Shown: in pieces, positions 52,558 through 62,841 of the stretch | Layout: each line of letters opens with the position of its first letter | Position numbering within the stretch: position 1 is the first letter of the stretch | DNA from: Vibrio inusitatus | GTDB lineage: Bacteria > Pseudomonadota > Gammaproteobacteria > Enterobacterales > Vibrionaceae | Direction of reading: 5' to 3' | Length of the DNA: 64,000 bases | NCBI GenBank assembly: GCA_024346935.1 | Contig: AP024878.1 | Location: 434,001 to 498,000, forward strand | Notes under the pieces: generated by a model | Databases searched by the model: none | What the model was told of the DNA's origin: nothing | Seen by the model: only the letters and a program-made list of their open reading frames with translations | Made by a program: the position numbers and the translations under genes

Positions 52558-53157
52558 TCAGTGACACAAGGCTAGGTATTTACGGTGCAACTCGGCAATT
52601 TTTTCTGCTAAATGCCCATTTTCGATATCGTTGTTGATGATATCGTCGGCTATGGCCAGTCTTTGCTCTCGTGTTGCCTGTGCTTTTAATATCGACTGCA
52701 CTTGTTGTTTAGATACGCCATCTCTCGCCAACGTTCGTTTTATTTGTGTATCAGGAGAAACATCTACAACTAAAACTCGTTCAGCCATACTCTGTAAGCC
52801 ATTCTCTACCATCAATGGAATAACCAGTAGACAATATGGAGAAGTAGCCATTTTTAGCTGTTGTTGCATTCGTTGGCGGATCATTGGATGTAACAGGTTA
52901 TCGATCCATTGTTTGTTGCTTGGATTGGAAAATACCAACTCACGCAAGTGGGTGCGATTTAGAGTGCCGTCTTCGTTTAGAACGGAATCACCAAACTGAT
53001 TTGCAATCGCGGCTAACCCTTCACTGCCTGGCTCGACAACCTCTCTAGCTACTATGTCAGCATCAACGATATCGATATGGTAATTGTCATGGAAATGATT
53101 GGCTACGGTAGTTTTTCCGCTTCCGATACCTCCCGTCAAACCGATTATCTTGGACAT
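52558..53157 (-). CDS. coaE: Dephospho-CoA kinase
   Basis: Last step of coenzyme A synthesis: phosphorylates the ribose 3'-OH of dephospho-CoA. P-loop GLTGGIGSGKTT at residues 7-18, the DADIVAREVVEPG substrate loop, and the lid/LID-like VSPDTQIKRTLARDGVS region. Product 199 aa, starting [10 protein letters not shown]. The ATG overlaps the last base of the pilD stop, so the gene is translationally tied to the pilus gene before it. Confidence 0.97.
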   Translation of the reverse strand: MSKIIGLTGGIGSGKTTVANHFHDNYHIDIVDADIVAREVVEPGSEGLAAIANQFGDSVLNEDGTLNRTHLRELVFSNPSNKQWIDNLLHPMIRQRMQQQLKMATSPYCLLVIPLMVENGLQSMAERVLVVDVSPDTQIKRTLARDGVSKQQVQSILKAQATREQRLAIADDIINNDIENGHLAEKIAELHRKYLALCH

Positions 53158-54035
53158 TAGTACGCTCCGATGTAGCGACTGAGATACCAAGTCACAATAT
53201 CATTGCCTACTATCAAGTAGGTCCAGCCTGCTATCGCTAGATAAGGGCCAAAAGGGAAGGCTTTTTCAACGCCTTGCTGCTTGAGTTTAAGCTGGATAAT
53301 GCCAAATATCAGACCCACTAATGAAGAAAGCAAGATGATTAGAGGTAAAGATTGCCACCCTAACCAAGCCCCTAGCGCTGCTAATAGCTTGAAGTCACCA
53401 TATCCCATGCCTTCTTTTCCAGTGAGCAGCTTGAATAACCAGTAAACGCTCCATAAAGAAAGGTAACCAGCCATTGCCCCGATGACTGCATCTTGCAATG
53501 GCAGCGGGCTGATTCCAAATACAGATAAAGCTAAACCCGCCCACATTAGAGGTAAGGTCAAGCTATCTGGCAATAGCATAGTGTCCAAATCGATGAAGGT
53601 GGCACAAAGCAACACCCAAGTAAAACCAAGCAATGCGACAGCGTATAAACTTGGTTCAAATAAAAGTGCGATAGTAAGACTAAGAGCACCGGAAAGAAGC
53701 TCTATAAGTGGATATCTAGGACTGATCTTATTGCCACAGGCTCGACAGCATCCTTTGAGGCTTAACCAGCCAATAACAGGGATGTTGTGTATAGCTTTAA
53801 TTGGAGCTTCACATTTTGGGCAACGTGAGCGGGGTAGACTGAGATTAAATATTCCTTCAGGCACCTTAAGCTTTAACTCAGGGTAGGCTTCAGCAAATTC
53901 TTTCTGCCACTCTCTTTCCATGATGATCGGAAGTCGATGGATCACTACGTTGAGAAAGCTACCGATTATTAAACCCAAAATGGTGGCGAGTATCGGAAAT
54001 AGCAAAGGGTAGTGCGTAAAATAAAAATCGAGCAT
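53157..54035 (-). CDS. pilD: Prepilin peptidase / N-methyltransferase PilD
   Basis: Inner-membrane aspartic protease that cuts and N-methylates type IV prepilins and type II secretion pseudopilins. N-terminal membrane helix with [15 protein letters not shown], a cytoplasmic zinc loop with CPKC and CRAC pairs, and the two catalytic aspartates in [12 protein letters not shown] and [16 protein letters not shown]. Length 292 aa is standard. In vibrios one such enzyme usually serves several pilus systems and type II secretion. Confidence 0.96.
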   Translation of the reverse strand: MLDFYFTHYPLLFPILATILGLIIGSFLNVVIHRLPIIMEREWQKEFAEAYPELKLKVPEGIFNLSLPRSRCPKCEAPIKAIHNIPVIGWLSLKGCCRACGNKISPRYPLIELLSGALSLTIALLFEPSLYAVALLGFTWVLLCATFIDLDTMLLPDSLTLPLMWAGLALSVFGISPLPLQDAVIGAMAGYLSLWSVYWLFKLLTGKEGMGYGDFKLLAALGAWLGWQSLPLIILLSSLVGLIFGIIQLKLKQQGVEKAFPFGPYLAIAGWTYLIVGNDIVTWYLSRYIGAY

Positions 54036-54114
54036 CTTGAGCCCATATTAAGAAAGTCTGTAGATATGTTATCGCAACTTGAATCGCTTGTTTATACCTA
54101 ACTCAGAGATAAGC

Positions 54115-55323
54115 TTACCCAACTGCGCTCATGAGGCTAAAAATAGGTAAATACATACTGATTACTAAGCCTCCGACAAGAGTACCAAGAAAAACAATAA
54201 TGAAGGGCTCTATTAATTGCCCCAACTTGTCAGTCGTTTCTTTGAGTTGCTGTTCAAAAAGTGTAGCTAATCTACCTGTAATAACTGCTAGTGTTCCGCT
54301 CAACTCACCAATCTTGACCATTTTTAACATGATTGATGGAAGAAATGAGAGTCCTTCTAGGGAGTGATAAAGGCTTTTCCCTTCCTTGATACTAATATTG
54401 GCATTGCTAAGCGCTTCTCGTATAAAGGCATTGCGCACTGCAAGAGAGGCATTATTTAGGCAAGTGACGAGGGGAAGGCCGGCTTGTATTCCATTACACA
54501 ACAGCAAATTAAAGCGAGCTAACTCACTCACAAGAATACAACGACCTAATATCGGGATGCTTAAACTGTATTTGGCTATGTGATAGCGAAAAGGTTTATT
54601 TTTTCGATAACACAGGTAAACCAGGCTAGTGAATATGATTAGATAAAAAAGTAGCCCCCACACGTAATTCTGAAACCAACTTGAGAGCTCTACGATGAGT
54701 TTGGTTAGTTTTGGCAATTCAGCCCCAAAACTGTGGAATAAGCTCGAAAACTGCGGAATGACAAAGGTCATCATTATCGCAAATACAACACACGCCATAA
54801 TGATGACCGAAGTCGGGTAGATGAGTGCGGATGTTACTTGTTTGATTAATTGTTGATTTTTTTCTCGATGCTGAGTGCAAAAGCCTAATGCAGTGGAAAG
54901 GTCACCATTTTCCTCGCCAATTCGCACAAACTGAAGGTAAATAGGATCTAAGAAGGTAAACTCCTGCATTGCTATCGAAAGCTTTTGGCCTTGCTGTATC
55001 TGATAATGAAGCTCTTCCAATAGTGCTCGTACACCTTGTCGCTCACTTGAGTGCTGCAGTTCATACAAAGCTAGACCTATGGGAAGTCCAGCCTCAAGTA
55101 TTAATGCTAACTGATAGGTAAAGGTGGTGGTGTCACTGTAATTCACCTCATGCTGGTAAGCTGCGATAAAGGGAACGGGTTTAGCGATGAATTTACGAAG
55201 CTCAATCCCTTTGCGATCAAGAATCCTCTTAAGCTGGATAGCTGAGTACGCTAACAGATGACCTGTAATCCGAGGTTTAGAGCGGTTAGTGCCTAGCCAG
55301 ATGAAGAGCTGTAAGCTACTCAT
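54115..55323 (-). CDS. pilC: Type IV pilus inner-membrane platform protein PilC
   Basis: Platform protein of the GspF/PilC family that couples the cytoplasmic motors to pilin movement. Two GspF repeats are visible, starting at about residue 66 (FTYQLALILEAGLPIGLALY) and 270 (LARFNLLLCNGIQAGLPLVT). Each is followed by membrane helices (SVIIMACVVFAIMMTFVIPQ; IVFLGTLVGGLVISMYLPIF). Length 402 aa is normal. It overlaps pilB by 8 bases and lies 79 bases before pilD. Confidence 0.95.
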   Translation of the reverse strand: MSSLQLFIWLGTNRSKPRITGHLLAYSAIQLKRILDRKGIELRKFIAKPVPFIAAYQHEVNYSDTTTFTYQLALILEAGLPIGLALYELQHSSERQGVRALLEELHYQIQQGQKLSIAMQEFTFLDPIYLQFVRIGEENGDLSTALGFCTQHREKNQQLIKQVTSALIYPTSVIIMACVVFAIMMTFVIPQFSSLFHSFGAELPKLTKLIVELSSWFQNYVWGLLFYLIIFTSLVYLCYRKNKPFRYHIAKYSLSIPILGRCILVSELARFNLLLCNGIQAGLPLVTCLNNASLAVRNAFIREALSNANISIKEGKSLYHSLEGLSFLPSIMLKMVKIGELSGTLAVITGRLATLFEQQLKETTDKLGQLIEPFIIVFLGTLVGGLVISMYLPIFSLMSAVG

Positions 55324-56863
55324 GCCCTAGTACTCGTTCAACCTCTTGTTTGGTTGTGACTTTTTTTAAGCAGAGTTCTTTAGCCACTTCAAGTAAGTTT
55401 TGCTCTCCAATGAGGTAATTATCTGAAAGTTGTTCGCTATTTTGTAGTTGAGCCATATTAGACAACAGCTGGCGAGTTATGGGTAGCAGCTCAAATACTC
55501 CCATTCTTCCTTTGTAACCTTCATTGCAGTGATAGCAAATATGTTTAGAGTCTTTTTGAGCGCAATGGGGGCATGACTTGCGCAGTAAACGCTGGGCTAC
55601 AACCAGCTGAAGACTGTCGATAATGTCTACCTGATTAATACCGAGTTGATAGAGTCTATCTAAGGTACTAAATGCCGAATTGGTATGTAGCGTAGAGAGC
55701 ACAAGGTGACCTGTTTGAGCTGCGTGAATGGCAATCTCTGCTGTTTCTGAATCACGTATTTCACCTAGCATGATCACATCAGGATCCTGGCGCAGCAAAG
55801 AACGAAGGCATCTAGCAAAGTTCAGACCAATATGGACATTTGTTTGGACTTGATTGAATCCTTGAAAATGAATCTCTACAGGATCTTCTACTGTACAGAT
55901 ATTGATTCTGGTATTGGCGATGGTACTGAGGCAAGAGTAGAGTGTGATGGTCTTGCCACTGCCAGTTGGTCCTGTTACTAAAATTAGCCCCTGAGGCTGT
56001 TTGAGTGCTTTTTTTAATGCATGACATTGCTCTTGCTTAAGCCCTAATTCATCTAGCTTAGGCAGGCTTTCGCTTTCTTTTGCAATTCTCATCACTAGCT
56101 TTTCGCCCCAAAGGGTTGGAAGCGTAGAGACGCGAACTTCAATATCTTCTTTCTCTGAAAGGGCATAACTCATACGCCCATCTTGCGGTAAACGCTGCTC
56201 GGTGATATCAAGCTCAGCATAGATTTTTATTTGACTGACTAGAGCCATCATTTTATTTAAAGAGAACTGCATTATGGTTACCAGCAACCCATCGCACCGT
56301 ACACGCACCCGCGCCTGATCTTTATCTGGCTCTATATGAATGTCGGAGGCATCTCTCTGCTGGCTTTGATGCATTATCTGGGGCAGAAGCTCAATCTCTT
56401 CAATGCAGTGATGATTCTGTGAATCTAACTGACGCTTTACTTGAGTGTATAAGTACTGAAATTGCTCAATGTCAGTAAGAATTAGCTGTGTGTTAATGCG
56501 GTGATGGAATTGTAATTCGGCTAAGAGCGATTCGAGAAATGGGTCGAAGGAGAGTAGTTGCAACACGCCATTATTCAATGATATTGGGACAATGGGGTGT
56601 TGGGCTACAATGTGTTCAAGGTGTAGCTCTTTAATTGTTGTTATCACTGTTGTGAGCTTAACGTTCCGATTGGGGCTCGGATTGAAAATAAGCTGGTGAT
56701 GGTTCGCTAGCGACTGACCTAATTCAGTTAAAGTGTGTTGGCTTACTTCTGACACTTGATAAAGTGCATCTTCGGTCGACGTTATGGTCCTTTGTGATAA
56801 TTGCTCCACATCATCCCGATTCAGTATTACAGGGCTGAGTGAAGCAATGACTGGGTGAATCAT
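55316..56863 (-). CDS. pilB: Type IV pilus assembly ATPase PilB
   Basis: Hexameric cytoplasmic ATPase that powers pilus extension. It has an N-terminal T2SSE/MshEN-like domain, Walker [14 protein letters not shown], Asp box, Walker [18 protein letters not shown], and His box [18 protein letters not shown] (here [15 protein letters not shown]). A zinc site is formed by two CxxC pairs only 8 residues apart; most PilB proteins I know have a much longer loop there, which helps explain the short length (515 aa versus ~560). ATG 56863 overlaps the pilA stop as ATGA, so I prefer it to the upstream TTG at 56869. Confidence 0.94.
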   Translation of the reverse strand: MIHPVIASLSPVILNRDDVEQLSQRTITSTEDALYQVSEVSQHTLTELGQSLANHHQLIFNPSPNRNVKLTTVITTIKELHLEHIVAQHPIVPISLNNGVLQLLSFDPFLESLLAELQFHHRINTQLILTDIEQFQYLYTQVKRQLDSQNHHCIEEIELLPQIMHQSQQRDASDIHIEPDKDQARVRVRCDGLLVTIMQFSLNKMMALVSQIKIYAELDITEQRLPQDGRMSYALSEKEDIEVRVSTLPTLWGEKLVMRIAKESESLPKLDELGLKQEQCHALKKALKQPQGLILVTGPTGSGKTITLYSCLSTIANTRINICTVEDPVEIHFQGFNQVQTNVHIGLNFARCLRSLLRQDPDVIMLGEIRDSETAEIAIHAAQTGHLVLSTLHTNSAFSTLDRLYQLGINQVDIIDSLQLVVAQRLLRKSCPHCAQKDSKHICYHCNEGYKGRMGVFELLPITRQLLSNMAQLQNSEQLSDNYLIGEQNLLEVAKELCLKKVTTKQEVERVLGHE

Positions 56864-57264
56864 TGGCAACCCTTTGGCTTATCAATACCCGAAGCACCAC
56901 TTACGGTACAACTCCAACCCACGGTATCGTCACGAGAAAACGATACAGAAGATCCATTCAATGAACTACCAGTGGCACTAAAGGTGAATTGCAGCTGATT
57001 TCCATTAATTCCCACCTCTCCAATACTGCCTCCTGCACTAGATACCGAATTGATATCAGTAAGGGCAGTAGGAAAAGAGCCTTGATCTAAATAATAGAGT
57101 TCTGCTTTGGTTAATAATCCGCGTAAGGTCGCTGTTGCAGAAGCCAATTCTGATTTTTTCACATAGTCTTGATACATAGGAATGCCGATAGCGGAAAGCA
57201 CACCTATGATGGCGACGACAATCATCAGTTCGATTAAGGTGAAGCCTTTTTGTTTTTTGCTCAT
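56860..57264 (-). CDS. pilA: Type IV major pilin PilA
   Basis: Major pilin subunit of a type IVa pilus (chitin-regulated competence pilus in vibrios). Leader MSKKQKG is cleaved before [20 protein letters not shown], the conserved hydrophobic spine with Glu5. The C-terminal globular part has a disulfide-bonded D region between the two Cys near the end ([15 protein letters not shown]). Length 134 aa. First gene of pilABCD. Pilin heads are usually the most variable part between strains. Confidence 0.96.
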   Translation of the reverse strand: MSKKQKGFTLIELMIVVAIIGVLSAIGIPMYQDYVKKSELASATATLRGLLTKAELYYLDQGSFPTALTDINSVSSAGGSIGEVGINGNQLQFTFSATGSSLNGSSVSFSRDDTVGWSCTVSGASGIDKPKGCQ

Positions 57265-57496
57265 TAGTTTCTCCTAGGGACGCTGGAGGTTTCTGGTAGC
57301 AATAAAATTAGAAGCTATGAGCTGAGGTAAAAGAAAGGGAACAAGTGCCTGCTAGGTGTCTCGCAGTAATTGGATTAATAGATGTCTGTATAAGCGCTAG
57401 AAAAGGGAACATCGGTCGAAGTAGAACGAACTTTATCTAATACCACTGACTTACTGTAATTGGTATTACTGCGATAGGTATAAAGCTTGAAGATAC

Positions 57497-57522
57497 AAAA
57501 AAGGTCAGCAATGCTGACCTTT
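57497..57522 (-). terminator. Rho-independent terminator after nadC
   Basis: On the minus strand AAAGGTCAGC, ATT loop, GCTGACCTTT, then further Ts, 25 bases after the nadC stop. The rest of the nadC-pilA gap (57265-57496, 232 bases) should hold the pilA promoter; I see no other recognisable element. Confidence 0.88.
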
Positions 57523-57546
57523 CGTTATAGTGAGGAAATCTGAAAA

Positions 57547-58518
<972 letters not shown>

Positions 58519-58531
58519 TCAGGGAAGAAAA

Positions 58532-59074
58532 ATGTCAGCTAATCTATGGTATCCGCACGCCAAAGCCATTCCATCTCCACATTGTGATGAGAGACCTGAT
58601 CCTAAGGACATCTCGTTATTGGTGGTACACAATATTTCTCTACCACCTGCTGAATTTAATAACGGTAATATTGAAGCCTTTTTTCTAGGGAAGTTGGACG
58701 CCTCAGCACACCCATTTTTTGAACGTATTAGCAGCATGCGAGTTTCAGCACACTGCTTAATCAAAAGAGATGGCGAAATAATACAATTTGTCCCATTCGA
58801 AAAACGCGCGTGGCATGCTGGTCTGTCTTCTTTTGCCGGTCGAGATAAATGCAATGATTACTCAATAGGTGTTGAGTTGGAAGGAACGGATTATGTGTCT
58901 TATACACGGGATCAATATCAATCTTTAGCAATGCTGACTCAGTTCCTACTTGAGACCTACCCCAAGCTTAATCCATCGAGGATTACCGGCCATCAATATA
59001 TTGCACCGTTGCGAAAAACCGATCCTGGTCTATCTTTTAACTGGTCTAAATTTCGCAAAATGATCACATGTTAA
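58532..59074 (+). CDS. ampD: 1,6-anhydro-N-acetylmuramyl-L-alanine amidase AmpD
   Basis: Cytosolic zinc amidase that splits the stem peptide from anhydro-muropeptides during cell-wall recycling; its loss raises AmpC beta-lactamase in species that have AmpR. Zinc ligands are expected in LLVVHNISLPPAEF (His), ITGHQYIAP (His) and RKTDPGLSFNW (Asp). Other family motifs are VSAHCLIKRDGEIIQFVPFE and AWHAGLSSFAGRDKCND. Length 180 aa is typical. GGGAAG precedes the ATG. Confidence 0.95.
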   Translation: MSANLWYPHAKAIPSPHCDERPDPKDISLLVVHNISLPPAEFNNGNIEAFFLGKLDASAHPFFERISSMRVSAHCLIKRDGEIIQFVPFEKRAWHAGLSSFAGRDKCNDYSIGVELEGTDYVSYTRDQYQSLAMLTQFLLETYPKLNPSRITGHQYIAPLRKTDPGLSFNWSKFRKMITC

Positions 59075-59268
59075 TGTGTGATTGATACATTTGTCATACA
59101 AGTAGCAAGTGAATATATAGTTCGTATGAATGCAGATTCATTAACAAATGCGTCACAGCTTAACGTTTCCTTGGAATTATTTTGTTATCGCGATCCCTGT
59201 TTTATGATTTAAATCAATTTTTTCTAGACAGGTGAGAAATTGATATGTTAAGTTTCGCGTCAAGTTGA

Positions 59269-59285
59269 AATTGGTAATACCAATT
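59269..59285. promoter_or_regulatory. PdhR operator
   Basis: AATTGGT-AAT-ACCAATT, a perfect 17-bp inverted repeat 28 bases before the pdhR start. It matches the known PdhR consensus (ATTGGT-N3-ACCAAT). It implies autorepression of pdhR-aceEF, relieved by pyruvate. The remainder of the 238-base ampD-pdhR gap shows nothing else I can name. Confidence 0.9.
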
Positions 59286-59312
59286 AACATCGAGCAGGAC
59301 GCAGAGATTTAG

Positions 59313-60086
59313 ATGCAAAAAGTTTCCTTTCAAAGTATTCGCCAACCCAAACTATCAGATGTGATAGAACGTGAGTTGGAAACATCGATTTTGGATGGGA
59401 TATTGTCTCCAGGGCAGCAATTGCCGCCAGAGAGAGAACTTGCCAAGCAGTTTGATGTTTCTAGACCGTCGGTACGCGAAGCAATTCAAAGGTTAGAAGC
59501 CAAAGGATTGTTAACTCGTCGCCAAGGTGGGGGAACTTTTGTTTGTGAAAGCTTGTCTTCTAATCTGACCGATCCTCTTTTGAACCTACTTGCAAATCAT
59601 GCTGATACGCAAAGAGACCTGTTAGAGACGCGACATGCGCTCGAAGGTATCTCAGCCTATTTCGCTGCTTTAAGAGGAACAACAGAGGATTTCCAACGTA
59701 TTACTCAGTGCCAAAAGGCGATGAGCATAACGGTGGATAGCGATGACGTTGAGCAAGAATCTGAAGCTATCATGGATTTCCTGATTGCTATCGCCGAAGC
59801 TTCACACAATGTCGTGCTATTGCACATTGTTCGTAGTTTATCTCCATTACTGCAAAAGAACGTGTCACAAAACTTGATGCTTCTACACAGTCGTGAAGAC
59901 GTAATTAAAAAATTAAATGAGCACAGAGCGGATATCGTTAAAGCGATTACATCGAGAGAGCCACAACGAGCCCGTGAAATGTCTGAAACTCATTTAGCGT
60001 TTATCGATGAAACATTGTCGGATTTGACCGAAGAGCAGGACAGAAGAGCCCGTTCATTGCGCCGAATTCAACAGAATAAACAGTAA
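59313..60086 (+). CDS. pdhR: Pyruvate dehydrogenase complex repressor PdhR
   Basis: GntR-family (FadR subfamily) repressor of the pyruvate dehydrogenase operon, released by pyruvate. N-terminal winged helix-turn-helix (about 10-75) with LPPERELAKQFDVSRPSVRE and LLTRRQGGGTFV; C-terminal all-helical FCD effector domain (about 95-235). Length 257 aa is normal. Its own operator lies just upstream and aceE begins 63 bases after its stop. Confidence 0.96.
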   Translation: MQKVSFQSIRQPKLSDVIERELETSILDGILSPGQQLPPERELAKQFDVSRPSVREAIQRLEAKGLLTRRQGGGTFVCESLSSNLTDPLLNLLANHADTQRDLLETRHALEGISAYFAALRGTTEDFQRITQCQKAMSITVDSDDVEQESEAIMDFLIAIAEASHNVVLLHIVRSLSPLLQKNVSQNLMLLHSREDVIKKLNEHRADIVKAITSREPQRAREMSETHLAFIDETLSDLTEEQDRRARSLRRIQQNKQ

Positions 60087-60149
60087 GCTTTTGCTTAGGG
60101 TATACCGCCCTAGTAGTTGACCTAACTTAATATAAAAGGAAAGTTCGCC

Positions 60150-62813
60150 ATGTCTGATATGAAGCATGACGTAGATGCTCTTGAAACTCAAGATTGGTTA
60201 GAAGCGCTTGAGTCAGTAGTACGTGAAGAAGGTGTAGAACGCGCGCAGTTCCTACTAGAACAAGTTCTAGATAAGGCTCGCTTAGACGGTGTTGATATGC
60301 CAACAGGCATTAACACTAACTACATCAATACCATTCCAGCCGCGCAAGAACCAGCTTACCCTGGTGATGTAACGCTTGAGCGTCGTATTCGCTCTATTAT
60401 CCGCTGGAACGCAATCATGATCGTATTGCGTGCTTCTAAGAAAGACCTAGACCTTGGCGGTCACATGGCTTCTTATCAGTCAGCAGCTGCATTCTACGAA
60501 GTTTGCTTCAACCACTTTTTCCGTGCTCCAAATGAGACGGACGGTGGCGATTTGGTTTATTACCAAGGTCATATCTCTCCAGGTATCTACTCTCGCGCAT
60601 TCGTTGAGGGACGCCTAACTGAAGAGCAACTAGACAACTTCCGTCAAGAAGTTGATGGTAAGGGTATCCCTTCTTACCCACACCCTAAGTTGATGCCTGA
60701 ATTCTGGCAGTTCCCAACAGTATCTATGGGTCTAGGCCCTATCTCTGCTATCTACCAAGCTCGCTTTTTGAAGTACCTTGAAGGCCGTGGTCTAAAAGAT
60801 ACTTCAGCTCAGCGCGTTTACGCATTCCTAGGTGATGGCGAGATGGATGAGCCAGAATCACGCGGTGCAATCTCTTTTGCAGCTCGTGAAAAACTGGACA
60901 ACCTATGTTTCCTAATCAACTGTAACCTACAGCGTCTAGATGGCCCTGTAATGGGTAACGGTAGCATCATCCAAGAACTAGAAGGCCTATTCAAAGGCGC
61001 TGGTTGGAACGTTGTTAAAGTTATCTGGGGTAGCAACTGGGATTCACTACTTGCAAAAGACACGACTGGTAAGCTTCTTCAGCTAATGAACGAAACTATC
61101 GACGGTGACTACCAAACATTTAAATCTAAAGATGGCGCGTACGTACGTGAGCACTTCTTTGGTAAATACCCTGAAACAGCAGCACTTGTTGCTGATATGA
61201 CTGATGACGAAATCTTCGCTCTTAAGCGTGGTGGTCATGATTCATCTAAGCTATTCGCAGCATTCAACAATGCGAAAGAAACTGGCGGCAAGCCAACAGT
61301 TATTCTAGCTAAGACTGTTAAAGGTTACGGCATGGGTGATGCAGCTGAAGGCAAGAACATTGCACACGGTGTGAAGAAAATGGACATGACTCATGTTCAA
61401 CACCTACGTGATCGCCTGGGCCTAGAAGACATCCTTTCAGATGACAAAATTGCTGAGCTTCCTTACCTGAAGCTTGAAGCTGGTACTCCTGAATACGAAT
61501 ACATGCACGCTCGTCGTAACGCTCTACACGGTTACACTCCAGCGCGTCTGCCTAAGTTCACTCAAGAATTCCAAGTACCAGAACTAGAAGAGTTCGCTCC
61601 TCTACTAGGTGCTCAGAAGCGTGAAATCTCTACTACTATGGCTTACGTTCGTACACTAAACATCTTGTTGAAGAACAAGAGCGTTGGTAAGAACATCGTT
61701 CCTATCATCTGTGACGAAGCACGTACCTTTGGTATGGAAGGTCTATTCCGTCAAATCGGTATTTATAACCCGCACGGTCAAGACTACACGCCTGAAGATA
61801 AAGGCATCGTTTCTTACTACAAAGAAGCGACTTCTGGTCAGGTTCTTCAAGAAGGTATCAACGAACTAGGTTCAATGGCGTCTTGGGTTGCTGCTGCAAC
61901 GTCATACAGCACCAACGATCTACCAATGATCCCATTCTACATCTACTACTCAATGTTCGGTTTCCAACGTATTGGCGACATGGCATGGCTAGCAGGTGAC
62001 CAACAGGCTCGTGGCTTCCTACTAGGTGCTACAGCAGGTCGTACAACACTGAATGGTGAAGGCCTACAGCACGAAGATGGTCACTCGCACATCATGGCGA
62101 ACACCGTACCTAACTGTATCTCTTATGACCCAACGTTTGCTTACGAGCTAGCGGTAATCATGCAAGACGGTATTCGTCGCATGTACGGTCCTGAGCAAGA
62201 GAACGTTTACTACTACCTAACAGTAATGAACGAAAACTACGCAATGCCAGCAATGCCTGAAGGCGCTGAAGAAGGCATCCGTAAAGGTATCTATAAGCTT
62301 GAGTCTTACGCTGGTGAGAAGTCTAAAGTTCAGCTAATGAGCTCTGGTACTATCATGAACGAAGCGCGTAAAGCTGCTCAGATTCTTAGCGAAGACTATG
62401 GCGTAGCATCTGACATCTTCTCTGTAACATCGTTCAACGAGCTAACTCGTGACGGTCAAGCGGTAGAGCGTGACAACATGCTTCACCCAGAAGCTGAAGA
62501 GAAAGTACCGTACATCACAACAGTTCTAGGTAACGAACCTGCAATCGCAGTAACTGATTACATGAAGAACTACGCTGAGCAAGTACGTGCATTTATGCCT
62601 TCAGAGTCTTACAAGGTTCTTGGTACTGATGGTTTCGGTCGTTCAGATAGCCGTGAAAACCTACGTCGTCACTTCGAAGTTAACGCTGGCTACGTAGTTG
62701 TTGCAGCACTAACTGAATTGGCTAAACGTGGTGATGTTGAGAAGTCAGTAGTTGCAGAAGCAATTGCTAAGTTCGACATCGACGCAGACAAAATTAACCC
62801 GCAATACGCATAA
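60150..62813 (+). CDS. aceE: Pyruvate dehydrogenase E1 component
   Basis: Thiamine-diphosphate enzyme that decarboxylates pyruvate and transfers the acetyl group to the lipoyl arm of E2. This is the homodimeric E1 type: ThDP motif GDGEMDEPESRG to INCNLQRLDGPVMGN, active-site loop AKTVKGYGMG, and GLQHEDGHSH later. Length 887 aa equals E. coli AceE. Strong codon bias indicates high expression. Ribosome-binding site AAAGGAAAG precedes the ATG. Confidence 0.98.
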   Translation: MSDMKHDVDALETQDWLEALESVVREEGVERAQFLLEQVLDKARLDGVDMPTGINTNYINTIPAAQEPAYPGDVTLERRIRSIIRWNAIMIVLRASKKDLDLGGHMASYQSAAAFYEVCFNHFFRAPNETDGGDLVYYQGHISPGIYSRAFVEGRLTEEQLDNFRQEVDGKGIPSYPHPKLMPEFWQFPTVSMGLGPISAIYQARFLKYLEGRGLKDTSAQRVYAFLGDGEMDEPESRGAISFAAREKLDNLCFLINCNLQRLDGPVMGNGSIIQELEGLFKGAGWNVVKVIWGSNWDSLLAKDTTGKLLQLMNETIDGDYQTFKSKDGAYVREHFFGKYPETAALVADMTDDEIFALKRGGHDSSKLFAAFNNAKETGGKPTVILAKTVKGYGMGDAAEGKNIAHGVKKMDMTHVQHLRDRLGLEDILSDDKIAELPYLKLEAGTPEYEYMHARRNALHGYTPARLPKFTQEFQVPELEEFAPLLGAQKREISTTMAYVRTLNILLKNKSVGKNIVPIICDEARTFGMEGLFRQIGIYNPHGQDYTPEDKGIVSYYKEATSGQVLQEGINELGSMASWVAAATSYSTNDLPMIPFYIYYSMFGFQRIGDMAWLAGDQQARGFLLGATAGRTTLNGEGLQHEDGHSHIMANTVPNCISYDPTFAYELAVIMQDGIRRMYGPEQENVYYYLTVMNENYAMPAMPEGAEEGIRKGIYKLESYAGEKSKVQLMSSGTIMNEARKAAQILSEDYGVASDIFSVTSFNELTRDGQAVERDNMLHPEAEEKVPYITTVLGNEPAIAVTDYMKNYAEQVRAFMPSESYKVLGTDGFGRSDSRENLRRHFEVNAGYVVVAALTELAKRGDVEKSVVAEAIAKFDIDADKINPQYA

Positions 62814-62841
62814 GACTTCCATTTATTAAGGGAAATAAACA

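Noticed and set aside
57500..57522. Mobile repeat linking the nadC and rpoS terminators
   Set aside because: Both have the stem GGTCAGC/GCTGACC, but a short GC-rich terminator stem can recur by chance and the flanks differ.
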